Made by a program: the position numbers and the translations under genes. The notes beneath the pieces were generated by a model. The model saw nothing but the letters and a program-made list of their open reading frames with translations, was not told where the DNA came from and ran no database searches. A stretch of DNA of 64,000 nucleotides from an uncultured Victivallis sp. (GTDB lineage: Bacteria > Verrucomicrobiota > Lentisphaeria > Victivallales > Victivallaceae): NCBI GenBank assembly GCA_944389935.1, contig CALXOE010000002.1, positions 62,001-126,000 of the forward strand, read 5' to 3'. Below, in pieces: positions 51,813-61,349 of the stretch. Positions within the stretch are counted from its first letter, which is position 1; each line of letters opens with the position of its first letter.

Positions 51813-53417
51813 GTGCGGAAAAAACTTTCATCGCTCATCTCATCTCCGGCGCGCCGGGTGAACTCGATTCTGCCGGACTCGGCGTTTCAACCGCCGCCGG
51901 AAGATGGTGTCCTGCGGAAGAGACTTCGCATTTTACTTGCCGCCTGGGGAGTGTGCTGGTTTCTGCTGCCGCTCGCGGTGCTCGAAAATGTGTTCATCGA
52001 CGTGCCGGAAAATATCGTCTGGGGCAGTTATTTCCAGTTCGGATACGACAAGAACCCCTACCTCGGCGCCTGGATCGGCTACCTCGGCAGTTGGCTCACC
52101 GGGAACAGTCTCTGGAGCAGTTATCTTTTGAGTCAGCTGTTCGTGCTCGCGGGGCTCGCTTGCGTCTGGAAGCTCGGACGGCGCATGACGACGGAGGCGG
52201 GGGCGTTTCTCGCGGTGCTTTTCCTGCTTGGCGTGAACTATTACGGGATCAAGTCGGTTGAGCTCTGCGACGATGTGATGGAACTCGGATTCTGGCCGCT
52301 TTTGCTCCTCTTTTTCCACAAGGCGTTGCGGGATGGCAACCGCGTCGGGCACTGGCTGCTGGTCGGTCTGCTTGCGGGCTGCTGCTTCATGGTGAAATAT
52401 TACGCCGCGGTGCTGTTCGCTTCGATGTTTCTCGTGATGGTGGCGACGCCGGAGGGGAGGCGGGCGTTCCGGCGGCCCGGACCGTATCTCGGGGCGCTGG
52501 TGTTCGTCATCGTTTCGTTGCCGAATTTCATCTGGCTGGCGGGGAACGACATGGTCGCGTTCCGTTATGCGTTCGGCCGTGCGTCGCTCGGGGAGGGGGC
52601 GCCGGCATTTGAATTCTCTTTCCGGCGGATGTTGAAATATCCGCTGCGTTGTCTGACCCGGACGCTCTCGGTGCTGCTTGTGCCGCTGATTCCGTTTTTC
52701 GTGCTCTTCTTCCGGCGGGATGAAACGGTCAAATCTGCCACGTTCGACCGGAGATTCGTGGCGATTCTCGCATGGGGGCCGTTCGCGTTCACGCTGCTCT
52801 TCTCGTTCGTTTCGGGCGGATCGGTCAATTATTCGTGGGTGGTGCCGTGTTTCCCGCTGCTCGGGCTCTTTCTGGTGCTGTGGTTCCGGCCGTACCTCAA
52901 CCGTTTCAGTCTGAAGTGCTTCACTGGATTCATCATCATTTTGTGGGTGGTGTTCGCCGCGGTTTTTGCAGGACGGAGTCTCTGGCAGCAGCCGTATCGG
53001 AAACGTGGATGCGATTATGAAAACTTTCCGGGGAAAGCGCTCGCCTCGCGCGTTACGGCGGAGTGGCGTTCGCGTTACGGCACGCCGCTGCCGTTCATAA
53101 TCGGCGAACGGCGCGAATCGTGCAACGTCGCGGTCTACTCTCCCGATCGGCCGCAGGCTTACTTCTCAGCGAATCCGGAGTTCAGCCAGTGGATCGACGA
53201 GGAGCAGATCCGGGAACAGGGGGCGGCGATCCTCTTCGACGGCCGCCCGAACCGTCGTCCGAAGTTCCTCAAACGCCTCGCGGAGTCGGGATTTCCGATG
53301 ACGCCGGAGGTGAGGATCGAGGAGGAACGCGCAATTCCCGGCTGGTTCCGGGCGCTCGCGGGAGCGCCGAAAAAGGATGCTTACGTCTACTGCTTCATTC
53401 CGCCCGGGCGGAAGTAG
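51813..53417 (+). CDS. GT39/ArnT-like membrane glycosyltransferase
   Basis: 534-residue polytopic membrane protein of the dolichyl-phosphate-mannose/ArnT type (GT-C fold). After the first helix comes ENVFIDVPENIVWG, the position of the conserved acidic residues, then about ten further helices; RRMTTEAGAFLA and ELCDDVMELGFWPLL are typical. It would move a polyprenyl-linked sugar onto lipid or protein at the outer face of the inner membrane. The start is the GTG with GGGGA about 8 nt upstream. Its 3' end overlaps the convergent epimerase gene by 23 nt. Confidence 0.82.
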   Translation: MRKKLSSLISSPARRVNSILPDSAFQPPPEDGVLRKRLRILLAAWGVCWFLLPLAVLENVFIDVPENIVWGSYFQFGYDKNPYLGAWIGYLGSWLTGNSLWSSYLLSQLFVLAGLACVWKLGRRMTTEAGAFLAVLFLLGVNYYGIKSVELCDDVMELGFWPLLLLFFHKALRDGNRVGHWLLVGLLAGCCFMVKYYAAVLFASMFLVMVATPEGRRAFRRPGPYLGALVFVIVSLPNFIWLAGNDMVAFRYAFGRASLGEGAPAFEFSFRRMLKYPLRCLTRTLSVLLVPLIPFFVLFFRRDETVKSATFDRRFVAILAWGPFAFTLLFSFVSGGSVNYSWVVPCFPLLGLFLVLWFRPYLNRFSLKCFTGFIIILWVVFAAVFAGRSLWQQPYRKRGCDYENFPGKALASRVTAEWRSRYGTPLPFIIGERRESCNVAVYSPDRPQAYFSANPEFSQWIDEEQIREQGAAILFDGRPNRRPKFLKRLAESGFPMTPEVRIEEERAIPGWFRALAGAPKKDAYVYCFIPPGRK

Positions 53418-54636
53418 TCCCGGCGTTGGCCGCATCCGCTTCCCGGAAGACACGGATGCAGTTGAAGAGAGTGCGCGGCACATGAAAGAACGCTTTGGAG
53501 AGCGACCCCTTGAATCCGTTGCGCACGCTGCCGTCGAAGCGGACGACGCCGTACCATTCCCCGAATTCGGGATCGCGGAAGTGTTCCGTGCTCCACTCAT
53601 CGACTTCATCGAACATCCGGAGAAACCATGCGTCGCCGGAGATCCGGTAGGAGTAGGCCGCGGCGAGCATGGCCTCATTGTGAGTCCACCAGCCCTTGGT
53701 CATATCCATGCCATCAAACATCGGCTTGTCGAGCGCGTCCATGAAGTAGTACAAGCCGCCGAATTCGGAGTCATGCGCATAGGAGTAGATCCGGCGCGTC
53801 CACTCCGGAATCTCCGCGAGCAGCTTCTGTTCTCCCGCGAGTTCCGCGCCCTGCGCAAGAAACCACATCGTCTCGAAATCGTGTCCGGGAATGACGGTGC
53901 GGAAGAACGAGTTGTCGAGTCGATACTCTCCGGAAACCGGTGTGCGTTCCAGCCACCGTCCGACTTCGGAGCAGAAGAAAGTCGGGAGCACGTCAAAGGT
54001 TTTCCGCAGCGTGGCATTCACACGGCCGTCCGCGAATTCGCATCCGTTCACGATCATCGTGCGGCAGAGATGGCAGAGGTGCATATAACCTCCTCGCACA
54101 CGCATTGCAGGGAAACGCGAATCGGGCGAATTCTGTTCCGACCGGGCAAGCGCGGAGGTGATGCAGTTGAAACAGCTCTGCGCCTCGGCGCGGAAACGCT
54201 CCTCGCCGGTCGCGCGAAAGAGCTCGGCGCACGCGCATCCGGCATAAATGCAGGTCATGGCTTTCATGAGCCCCGCTCCGCCTCCTCCTCCGCCGCGTCG
54301 CGCTCCCATGCGGAAAGCGGGATTGCCGGCGGCATCGCAGATGGGAATGTAATTGCCGTCCGGCTCACGCAGCTTTTCGCAGAAGCGGAAGCCGTGGAGC
54401 GCGAGTTCGAGGAACTCGTCCCGCTTGTATTCGGAATTGTACAACGCGCTGAACATGTAGACGTTGCGCCACTGCATCGCAGTGGATTTGAGCGGATCGA
54501 AGCAGTTGCCGGCGCGGTCGAGGGAGTTGAAAAATCCGCCGTTTTCGCGGTCGACGGAGTGTTGAACCCAGAACGGGACGACGGAATTCAGCAGCTCGTC
54601 CTCGAGGCGGGCGGCCAGTTCGGAAAGTCGTGACAT
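53395..54636 (-). CDS. N-acylglucosamine 2-epimerase family protein
   Basis: 413-residue alpha/alpha-barrel of the AGE/cellobiose-2-epimerase family, which epimerises sugars at C2. Motifs: HSVDRENGGFFNSLDRAG, MQWRNVYMFSALYN, GHDFETMWFL and KGWWTHNEAMLAAAYSY carry the catalytic histidines and the conserved W/R. A Gly-run (RRGGGGGGAG) near residue 115 is unusual. Substrate could be N-acetylglucosamine/mannosamine or a plain hexose; a disaccharide is also possible. Single gene on the minus strand. Confidence 0.9.
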   Translation of the reverse strand: MSRLSELAARLEDELLNSVVPFWVQHSVDRENGGFFNSLDRAGNCFDPLKSTAMQWRNVYMFSALYNSEYKRDEFLELALHGFRFCEKLREPDGNYIPICDAAGNPAFRMGARRGGGGGGAGLMKAMTCIYAGCACAELFRATGEERFRAEAQSCFNCITSALARSEQNSPDSRFPAMRVRGGYMHLCHLCRTMIVNGCEFADGRVNATLRKTFDVLPTFFCSEVGRWLERTPVSGEYRLDNSFFRTVIPGHDFETMWFLAQGAELAGEQKLLAEIPEWTRRIYSYAHDSEFGGLYYFMDALDKPMFDGMDMTKGWWTHNEAMLAAAYSYRISGDAWFLRMFDEVDEWSTEHFRDPEFGEWYGVVRFDGSVRNGFKGSLSKAFFHVPRTLFNCIRVFREADAANAGTTSARAE

Positions 54637-54893
54637 GATGACAAAGATTCCATTCGGTGATTGAAAAAAAACGTATCATATACCATACACCGGGAAACGG
54701 GGAATTTCAATTCCAGGCGCAAAACTTCCGACCGCGGATCTGGGAAACGGAACTGTTTCTGTTCATTTCCGTCACCTGAGGAGTGGCAATACTTTTTGCC
54801 GGAATCCCGCCTTTTCCGGGACTTTTATTTCTCGAATGCGGCTGTATATTATTCTGCATAACATCGCGGAATCATGAAAACGAGGATATGGAA

Positions 54894-55535
54894 ATGAGGG
54901 AAGAAGAAAAGATTTTTGCCGGAATCCTGTTCAATCCAGGCGATCCCGAACTCAAGGCGATCAAGTTGCGCTCCCACAAACTCAGCGCCGCCTACAGCCG
55001 CACCGCAGAGGACGAAACTGAACTCCGGGCGGAGATCATCCGGCAGATGGTCGCCGAGTTCGGGGAGGGGAGTTTCATGCAGGGACCGGTTTTCTTCCAT
55101 TACGGCGTGCATACGCGGATCGGGAAACGCTGTTTCTTCAACTATAATCTGACGATTCAGGACGATGCGCAGGTCATGATCGGCGACGACAACAACTTCG
55201 GCCCGAATCTGACCATCGTCACGCCGCTTCACCCGATGCTGCCGGATGAGCGGCGGCTCATGCTCGACGGCGAGGGCAAGCCGAAACGGTTCTGCTATGC
55301 GAAGCCGGTCCGGATCGGCAGCAACTGCTGGTTCGGAGCGAACGTCGTGGTCTGCCCCGGCGTGACGATCGGCGACGGCAGCGTGATCGGTGCGGGGAGC
55401 ATCGTGACGCGCGACGTTCCACCGCACACGTTCGCCGCCGGGAATCCGTGCCATGTGATCCGCGCGCTTTCGGAGGCCGACAGCATGCGTCACAAACCCG
55501 CCGTCCTCGCGGACAACCGGGTCATGGAGCACTGA
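54894..55535 (+). CDS. Hexapeptide-repeat acetyltransferase (maltose O-acetyltransferase-like)
   Basis: 213-residue left-handed beta-helix acetyltransferase of the LacA/Maa family. An N-terminal Mac domain (FNPGDPELKAIKLRSHKLSAAYSR) is followed by hexapeptide turns and the catalytic His region TPLHPMLPDERR; IGDGSVIGAGSIVTRDVPPHTFAAGNP ends the helix. It transfers acetyl from acetyl-CoA to a sugar. I start at the ATG with GAGG 8 nt upstream; an in-frame ATG 6 nt earlier is too close to it. Confidence 0.93.
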   Translation: MREEEKIFAGILFNPGDPELKAIKLRSHKLSAAYSRTAEDETELRAEIIRQMVAEFGEGSFMQGPVFFHYGVHTRIGKRCFFNYNLTIQDDAQVMIGDDNNFGPNLTIVTPLHPMLPDERRLMLDGEGKPKRFCYAKPVRIGSNCWFGANVVVCPGVTIGDGSVIGAGSIVTRDVPPHTFAAGNPCHVIRALSEADSMRHKPAVLADNRVMEH

Positions 55536-55551
55536 TCCCTGCTGCGCGCAG

Positions 55552-57027
55552 TCAGCGTTGATTCCGCCTGAAATATTTGCGGATAACCTGGCCGCGCGCC
55601 GTGTCGCCGACCGGCTGCTCGATGGTTTTGTCATCGGAGTGTTCGACGCTCCAGCCGGACCACTCCCGGTACGCGTGATAACTCCAGTCCCAGCCGTATT
55701 CTTCGAAAATTGAAATCCAGTCATCGAGCCACTGCGCCCCTCCCGGAGCCCAGCGGATGACGCCGAACTCGCCGACATAAATCGGAACATTGTATTTGAG
55801 CTGAAACTGACGGATCGGTTCGGCCATGATCCGGAGCCACTCCCGATTCCACCCTTTCGAGGGATCCGGATACGGGCCGACCATCGCCCGTCCGCGAATC
55901 CCCTGATGCGTATATTCGCCGGGCTCGTAGAAGTGAGGCGAGTAGATGATGTTCGGCAGATTGATCGGCCGGGGATTGTAGGAGGTCGCCACGATGATCG
56001 GCGTGTCCGGGTCGATCGCCCGGATCTCACGGGCGAGTTTTTCTGCGAATCGATCCCAGTCCAGCGCATCCGAGCGGACGTCGTACACCTTGTCGATCGG
56101 CTCGTTGACCAGATCGTATCCGTAGATCGCGGAGTCTCCCTTGAACGCTTCTGCGATCTCCCGCCAGAGAAGCACGACCGCCTGCTGGCGTTCCGCTGTC
56201 CAGAGTCCGAGATTGTTGTTGATTGCGTTCATCTCCCCCGGAGAACGGTGAAGATCGATCACGACCTTGATTTTGTACTTATGACAGTACGGCAACACCT
56301 GTTTGAGCTCCGCGATTCGGTCGCGTCCCCAGGCGAGATACCGTTCCGTGGTCTGGAATACGGCCGGCCCCCCCTGCAGGAACTGCCACCGGAGCAGATT
56401 CCCGCCGAACTCTTCGGCAAATATGCGGAAATCCTCCTCTTCCTTCAGCGCTCCGGCCATTGCGCCGCGGTATTGCGGCGTTTTCTGCAGCGGGGCGCGG
56501 TTCAGACCGGGGGATGGCGGTTCGGGCGCGGGAACCTCCAGAATCCGGATCTCGCGGTATTCGGCCAGACCGTTCTTTCCCGCATCGGCGAGCACGAGCT
56601 TGAAATCTCCCGCGTAAGGGGGAATCCGCCACGAACCCGCGTGCCGCTCCCAGCCGCTCTTTTCGCGCGGAACGGGGGGGCCGGGGCGGTAGCCCCAGTT
56701 CTCCCGATATTTGTCGAAGGGACGATAATTCGGGACGAGTTTCAGACAGTCGCCGAATTCCTGTCCGAGCTTCTCTCCACGAACAACGCCTTCGACCGTC
56801 ACCATCTTCCCCTTGAGCAGTGCGCCGTCGATGGGGAAGGCGGGGGCTTCCGGACCCCGCACCCGCAGGAACGGTTTTTCTCCCGGCTGCCGGATCAGTT
56901 CGGCTCCGGCGGGAATGGAAGAGTTTTCCGCGTTCCACTCCCAGAGAATGCGTGGCTCGACGCTTCCCGCCGGAAATGACAGGGCAAAACACGCAAGTCC
57001 AAGCCAGGTTGCTGCAAAATGTTTCAT
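55552..57027 (-). CDS. Secreted GH5-family glycoside hydrolase
   Basis: 491-residue enzyme with a signal peptide (about 20 residues). An N-terminal beta-sandwich-like region (25-165) precedes a GH5 (beta-1,4-glucanase/mannanase) TIM barrel. Acid/base YDLVNEP (E309) and nucleophile YVGEFGV (E420) are intact, with the HFY and WSYHAYREWSGW substrate strands. It probably cleaves plant or mucin-type beta-glycans outside the inner membrane. Its start overlaps the esterase stop as ATGA; last gene of the second glycan locus. Confidence 0.92.
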   Translation of the reverse strand: MKHFAATWLGLACFALSFPAGSVEPRILWEWNAENSSIPAGAELIRQPGEKPFLRVRGPEAPAFPIDGALLKGKMVTVEGVVRGEKLGQEFGDCLKLVPNYRPFDKYRENWGYRPGPPVPREKSGWERHAGSWRIPPYAGDFKLVLADAGKNGLAEYREIRILEVPAPEPPSPGLNRAPLQKTPQYRGAMAGALKEEEDFRIFAEEFGGNLLRWQFLQGGPAVFQTTERYLAWGRDRIAELKQVLPYCHKYKIKVVIDLHRSPGEMNAINNNLGLWTAERQQAVVLLWREIAEAFKGDSAIYGYDLVNEPIDKVYDVRSDALDWDRFAEKLAREIRAIDPDTPIIVATSYNPRPINLPNIIYSPHFYEPGEYTHQGIRGRAMVGPYPDPSKGWNREWLRIMAEPIRQFQLKYNVPIYVGEFGVIRWAPGGAQWLDDWISIFEEYGWDWSYHAYREWSGWSVEHSDDKTIEQPVGDTARGQVIRKYFRRNQR

Positions 57028-58766
57028 CTGCCCGCCTCCTTCACGACGATGCGCGGCGTTGTGCTCCGGTCGAACCCGAAGTAGACCGCATGGTCAAGTC
57101 CTTGAAGAAAGACCAGCTCTTTCGGACCGGGGAGGTTGTTGTAGAGAATCCGCACTCCTGAGGGGGGACAGACCCAGTCGGAGAGTCCCGCGTCGATTTT
57201 GACCGGACAGTGGATCCTGCGGGCGAAATTCACCGTGTCATAGTAGAGCAGCCCCGGCGCCGGATCAGGCCGCCAGCCGCGCACCCGCCCGACTTCAACT
57301 CCCCAGAGATCACAGAACCATGGAATCTGCAGAAAACATTTCGTGACACCCTTCGTCAGAGCTGCGACTGCAGCGGATTGAAACGCCCCCTGACTGCCAC
57401 CGATGATCTCAAAATGTTTGCCGTCCCACTCCGGCAGAGTTTTGACGAATTCAGCCGCGCGCACGCCGCGCAGAATCATATCGTGAAAATAAGTCGTCAG
57501 CGGCGACTGGTTTTCCTCGTTCCGGAAACCGTATCCGGCCAGAATGCTGCTCTGAAGTTCCCGGTAGTAGGCGCTTTCGCGGCCGTTTTCGATCCCGTGC
57601 GGATTGATGGAAAAGGTGATGACGTCTCCATCGCGATAGAGCGGCGCACTCTGGACCGAGTAACCGTCGAACCGCAGACGAACCGGGAATTTCTTCCCTT
57701 TCGCGGCGGCTTTCGGCATGGTGAGATAGCCTGAGACCGGTCGGTCGCCGACGCAGGGGAGTTTGACATCGAATACCTCGACCTGCTCACCGGATTCCAC
57801 GGATTTTTTTTCAAGCACTTTGAGCGGAACACCGGCCAGTTTCGCGAGTTCCTCCCGCCAGAAAGCGTCGAAATCCGCGGGCTCCGGTCTGCCCTGTTGC
57901 AGTTTTTCCGGCGCGACGCCTCCGGCCAGTCCGTACTGAATCGGACGGGGGCCGACGCCGGGACGCGGAATGCGTTGCACCGGTTCGCCGTCATCCCCCA
58001 GCAACATGGCACGAACCATCACGTAGCCGGGACGGTCGAGCGAACTGCGGAATTCGAGCGGTTTTTCCGCATCGACGTCGAGTGTCCGCACTTCGGTTTT
58101 GCCGTCGTCTCCCGCCCGGATGAGCCGGACGCATCCGGATACCGGCTTGCCGTTGTCGAGAATCCGGAATCGGAAGATCATCGGTTCTCCCGCTTCATAC
58201 AGAGCGTTTTCCCGGTCGAGGGTTCCGGTGACGGTGCAGGTCTGAAACGTTTCCGCCGGACGTACTTCGCGAAACCCGGGCGCGTGGAATCGAACTTTGC
58301 CCGCAACATTCAGCAGTGCGAGGTCGAGGCCCGCTTTCCGGATCCCTTCCGGGAATGCGATCTTGAGCGTGTGGCGAGACATCGCGCCGTTTTTGTTCGG
58401 AATTGGCAGACGCAGGAACTGTTCTTTCCCGTTCGCGGCAACATAGTGGATCTGAACGAGGATGCCGTCCCCGTTTTTCACGGATTCGGGCAGATCCTCC
58501 GCTTCGACGCCGATCGAAAAGAGCAGTTCACGACCGGCGAGCTGCGCCGGATCAAGCGGAATTCCCGTCCAGCTTTTGATTGCGGAATCGTGGCGGAATT
58601 CGAGGTCGCCCGCTTCGGTGATCCTCCGGGTTTTGTTGTTCAACTGTCCTCTGACTTCCGGCGCGCTGAGGTTCACCTCGACCGGCCCCGCCGTTTCTGC
58701 CATGACCGCACTGCAAAGAAACAGCAACGGCACCAGGAGCAGAAATGTTTGAAATCGAATTCTCAT
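57024..58766 (-). CDS. Secreted CE7-type acetyl xylan esterase-like protein
   Basis: 580-residue protein: signal peptide (about 23 residues), a long N-terminal region (25-270) of beta-sandwich-like sequence, then an alpha/beta hydrolase of the cephalosporin-C-deacetylase/acetyl xylan esterase (CE7) family. Catalytic triad: Ser in GGSQGA (about 458), Asp in LSDWVCPP (about 530) and His in GLDHAVYFG (about 559). The N-terminal half is larger than in usual CE7 enzymes. It would remove acetyl groups so that the co-encoded GH5 can cut. Confidence 0.87.
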   Translation of the reverse strand: MRIRFQTFLLLVPLLFLCSAVMAETAGPVEVNLSAPEVRGQLNNKTRRITEAGDLEFRHDSAIKSWTGIPLDPAQLAGRELLFSIGVEAEDLPESVKNGDGILVQIHYVAANGKEQFLRLPIPNKNGAMSRHTLKIAFPEGIRKAGLDLALLNVAGKVRFHAPGFREVRPAETFQTCTVTGTLDRENALYEAGEPMIFRFRILDNGKPVSGCVRLIRAGDDGKTEVRTLDVDAEKPLEFRSSLDRPGYVMVRAMLLGDDGEPVQRIPRPGVGPRPIQYGLAGGVAPEKLQQGRPEPADFDAFWREELAKLAGVPLKVLEKKSVESGEQVEVFDVKLPCVGDRPVSGYLTMPKAAAKGKKFPVRLRFDGYSVQSAPLYRDGDVITFSINPHGIENGRESAYYRELQSSILAGYGFRNEENQSPLTTYFHDMILRGVRAAEFVKTLPEWDGKHFEIIGGSQGAFQSAAVAALTKGVTKCFLQIPWFCDLWGVEVGRVRGWRPDPAPGLLYYDTVNFARRIHCPVKIDAGLSDWVCPPSGVRILYNNLPGPKELVFLQGLDHAVYFGFDRSTTPRIVVKEAGR

Positions 58767-58787
58767 AGTCGCTTCCTTTCCCTATTT

Positions 58788-59519
58788 TCAGTTTTTCCAG
58801 TGAATTCCGCTGTCGGAGTCGGTGCGGAACGGGTCGACGTTATACGGCATGGCGTTGCCGGTCGGATGGATTGAGACGTTTCCGCCGAAGTAAAGTGCGT
58901 TGGCGGAACTGCCGTGACGCGGCGAGACGGTCGGCCAGTCCTGATTCGGCCCCTGGTCGGGCCGCCAGCGCAGTCCGCCGCCGTCCGTAAACGTCCCGTC
59001 GCTTTTGAGTCCCTGAATGTCGACCAGCAGGAATTTCGCCTGAAGCTGCTTGATCCGGGAGAGTTTCACCGCCGTTCCGGCCCGAACAAAAACCGTGTGC
59101 AGCACGGCGTAGTGCGGAGCGTTCATCCACCAGCATTGAGCCTGGGTTCCAACCATGTCGAAATCCCCCGGCTGAGCCGGACAGCGCAGCACGGCGTTCG
59201 TGACATATTGACCGCCGGGAAACTGGTAACCGTTCGTCCACGGCGTTGACGGGACGTTTGGATTCGGTCCCATCAGGTAACTCGTCCAGCTCGGCGGCGC
59301 GTTGGCACTGCCGGTGTCCAGCGGCGGCAGCACATCATCGTTATCACCGAAATACTGTGCAAATCCCAGCCCGATCTGCTTGAGATTGTTGACGCATGAA
59401 GCCGTTTTGGCCCGGTTGCGCGCCTGATTCAGCGCCGGAAGCAACATTGCTGCCAGAATGGCGATGATCGCAATCACCACGAGTAATTCAATCAATGTAA
59501 AAAGGGAACGACGATCCAT
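58788..59519 (-). CDS. Pseudopilin-like protein of the second glycan locus
   Basis: 243-residue pilin-like protein: leader MDRRSL, then [31 protein letters not shown] and NNLKQIGLG, followed by a globular part ending [19 protein letters not shown], a worn form of H-X9-DG (GG replaces DG). It lies between the regulator and the esterase-GH5 pair. AAGGA upstream supports the chosen start; the longer reading is antisense to nothing real but lacks a ribosome site. Compare the pseudopilin at 6.9-7.6 kb in the same kind of locus. Confidence 0.88.
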   Translation of the reverse strand: MDRRSLFTLIELLVVIAIIAILAAMLLPALNQARNRAKTASCVNNLKQIGLGFAQYFGDNDDVLPPLDTGSANAPPSWTSYLMGPNPNVPSTPWTNGYQFPGGQYVTNAVLRCPAQPGDFDMVGTQAQCWWMNAPHYAVLHTVFVRAGTAVKLSRIKQLQAKFLLVDIQGLKSDGTFTDGGGLRWRPDQGPNQDWPTVSPRHGSSANALYFGGNVSIHPTGNAMPYNVDPFRTDSDSGIHWKN

Positions 59520-59551
59520 TTTCTCATCCTTTCGGTTGGTTTTAAACGGTT

Positions 59552-60646
59552 TCACTTCACTTCTTTCAATTTGATTTTCCGTACACCTCTCGGCATCTGA
59601 TGGCTGAATTGCCACCGGTTCAGACGTTCCACCGCACGACGAATCAGATCGGTATGACTGGCGCTCCACTCCCAGACTCCACTGTCGCAGTAGTTGCGAC
59701 TGTGCCATTCCAGGCGATCTCCGCGGATGGCGGCACATTGCAGTCGGGCACGGAGTTTCGGCGGCATTTCAAGGCAGACCAGATGGTCCAGCAGAATGTC
59801 AAATGGAGAAAAGACGGAGTCCGCTTCGCAGGCTTCAAGCTCTTTGAGCAGTCGTTCGCGGATTGTGTCGAACAAGGCGAAGTCCCGCTGTTTCACCCGC
59901 GCGGCCATGCGGAACAGCGGTGTCCGGAATGCGAACGTTGTCACATGTACACTCATATTCGCCGTCAGCGCTTCGATGCTGCTGTTGGTCTTTTCATTGA
60001 GCAGCAGAAGCGTCCGCCTGCGTCCGGAACGCCTGATTTTGCGCCCGATTTCTTCCCCCGCGGCGGCGTAATCGAACATGACCAGCGGCAGATCCGCATC
60101 ACCCAGCGGCTGGTCGATTAACATCACCGGAATGCGCCGTGCCAGTTCCTGGAAATAGTTTGCATTCGCACTTTCGTTTTCCGGCGAGAGCAGCATCCCG
60201 CGCACTCCGTTGTAAACCATGGTTTCAGCCAGTTCGCGTTCCCTTGCTGAACTCCCGTTGGAAGAGCGGACGATCGGCACAGCATGATTGCATTCCCGGT
60301 CAAACACATCCGATGCTATCGCGATGAGATTGCGCTCAAAGTCATTTCCGGGGGTATAAGGGTGGATCATTCCATACTTGGCAATCTCCGGCTGGACGCT
60401 TTTTCCGGGTACGATCCGCCCGCTTTTGCCGTGATGAATCTGAACGAGCGACTCCTGGCGCAGCAGTTCCATCGCACGCTGCACCACTCCGATGCTCACT
60501 GAAAATTCATCTGCCAGAGTTCGGTAGCTCGGCAGCCTTCCGTCCGCAGATAGTCCGTCTCCCAGACGGTTGCGGAGATGGCGCGCCAGCCGTACGTAAT
60601 GTGCTTCCCGTTCCCCGTTCGCTCTTTCCAGTTTTCCGCCGCTCAT
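59552..60646 (-). CDS. GntR-headed regulator with LacI-type sensor domain
   Basis: 364-residue regulator built like the one at 9.1-10.1 kb: an N-terminal GntR winged helix ([40 protein letters not shown], about 18-75) and a periplasmic-binding-type domain ([38 protein letters not shown]). The C-terminal half deviates from LacI proteins. First gene of the second glycan locus, 32 nt before the pseudopilin gene. Start is ATG 60646; a GTG three codons earlier is possible. Confidence 0.86.
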   Translation of the reverse strand: MSGGKLERANGEREAHYVRLARHLRNRLGDGLSADGRLPSYRTLADEFSVSIGVVQRAMELLRQESLVQIHHGKSGRIVPGKSVQPEIAKYGMIHPYTPGNDFERNLIAIASDVFDRECNHAVPIVRSSNGSSARERELAETMVYNGVRGMLLSPENESANANYFQELARRIPVMLIDQPLGDADLPLVMFDYAAAGEEIGRKIRRSGRRRTLLLLNEKTNSSIEALTANMSVHVTTFAFRTPLFRMAARVKQRDFALFDTIRERLLKELEACEADSVFSPFDILLDHLVCLEMPPKLRARLQCAAIRGDRLEWHSRNYCDSGVWEWSASHTDLIRRAVERLNRWQFSHQMPRGVRKIKLKEVK

Positions 60647-60687
60647 CCCAAACACTCTAAATACTGTATCGGTGTATCTTTATTTTA

Positions 60688-60716
60688 ATTATACCATATC
60701 TCAAGAAAAAAAGCAA
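60688..60716 (-). promoter_or_regulatory. Promoter of the second glycan locus (TTGCTT-17-TATAAT)
   Basis: Minus strand TTGCTT (60711-60716), 17-nt spacer, TATAAT (60688-60693). The -35 box overlaps the T-tract of the phage-side terminator. Confidence 0.7.
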
Positions 60717-60756
60717 CCCCCGATTGCAGAAAAATGGGAAAAAATGCATTCGGGGG
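60704..60756 (-). terminator. Terminator closing the prophage-like module
   Basis: Minus strand CCCCCGAATGCA and TGCAATCGGGGG form a 12-bp stem with one mismatch around a 16-nt loop, followed after TTGC by a run of T. It ends the leftward phage genes. Confidence 0.7.
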
Positions 60757-60774
60757 GCAAGAGTATGAGGCCGA

Positions 60775-61143
60775 TCACTTGAGTTTGGAGAACGCCTCGA
60801 AACGGGTGGCGGTTTCGGAGGCCGTTTCGCCCGGGGAGCCGATGTAGCTCACCGATTCCGTGCTCGCGTCGATCCCGAAGAGCTCCCCGAAGAAGCTGGT
60901 TCGGCGCGCTTTGACGAACACGATTTGCGTTGTGCTCCCCGGCTGAATCACCGGAGCGGTCGCAAGCGTATTCACCGCGCCGCCCGCAATGATGTTCGGA
61001 AGCAACGTTCCGCTCGAGACGCTTCCGGTCGTTTCGAGTTTGAATGCGTCGACGCCGCTGCCGAGCGCCAGCGCCTTGTTCTCAAGCGTGGCGCAACCCG
61101 CACAGCAGAACAATGCCGCCACAGCAAAAAACAGATGTTTCAT
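60775..61143 (-). CDS. Small lipoprotein of the prophage-like module
   Basis: 122-residue protein with an N-terminal lipoprotein signal (MKHLFFAVAALFCCAGC, lipidated Cys near 17). The mature part is small, Gly/Ser/Thr-rich and without recognised domain. AAGGAGGG precedes the ATG, which overlaps the preceding membrane-protein stop by 4 nt. A tiny membrane protein plus an outer-membrane lipoprotein at the end of a tail operon is what a spanin pair looks like; that role is a guess. Confidence 0.72.
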   Translation of the reverse strand: MKHLFFAVAALFCCAGCATLENKALALGSGVDAFKLETTGSVSSGTLLPNIIAGGAVNTLATAPVIQPGSTTQIVFVKARRTSFFGELFGIDASTESVSYIGSPGETASETATRFEAFSKLK

Positions 61144-61349
61144 GAAACCCTCCTTTTCTTTGTTTTATAAAGACATGCGCTGCGACGTGCATCGCACACC
61201 TTGTAACTGACCTTGTGCTTGTCGATCTTGTTGATCCGCTTCATCATCGTGCTCTGCCCGCGCTCGATCCGGCGCACCACCCACACGAGACCGGACATGA
61301 CCGGCACGAGGATCGCGAGCAGCCTGCCGATCGCTTCAATATGCTCCAT
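61140..61349 (-). CDS. Small membrane protein (holin or spanin candidate)
   Basis: 69-residue protein: one hydrophobic helix AIGRLLAILVPVMSGLVWVV (about 6-25) followed by a short basic, polar C-terminus. The start at MEHIEAIG lies inside the preceding gene (14-nt overlap), and the stop overlaps the lipoprotein start. Size, single helix and position fit a phage holin or inner-membrane spanin; sequence alone cannot decide. No homologue recognised. Confidence 0.6.
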   Translation of the reverse strand: MEHIEAIGRLLAILVPVMSGLVWVVRRIERGQSTMMKRINKIDKHKVSYKVCDARRSACLYKTKKRRVS

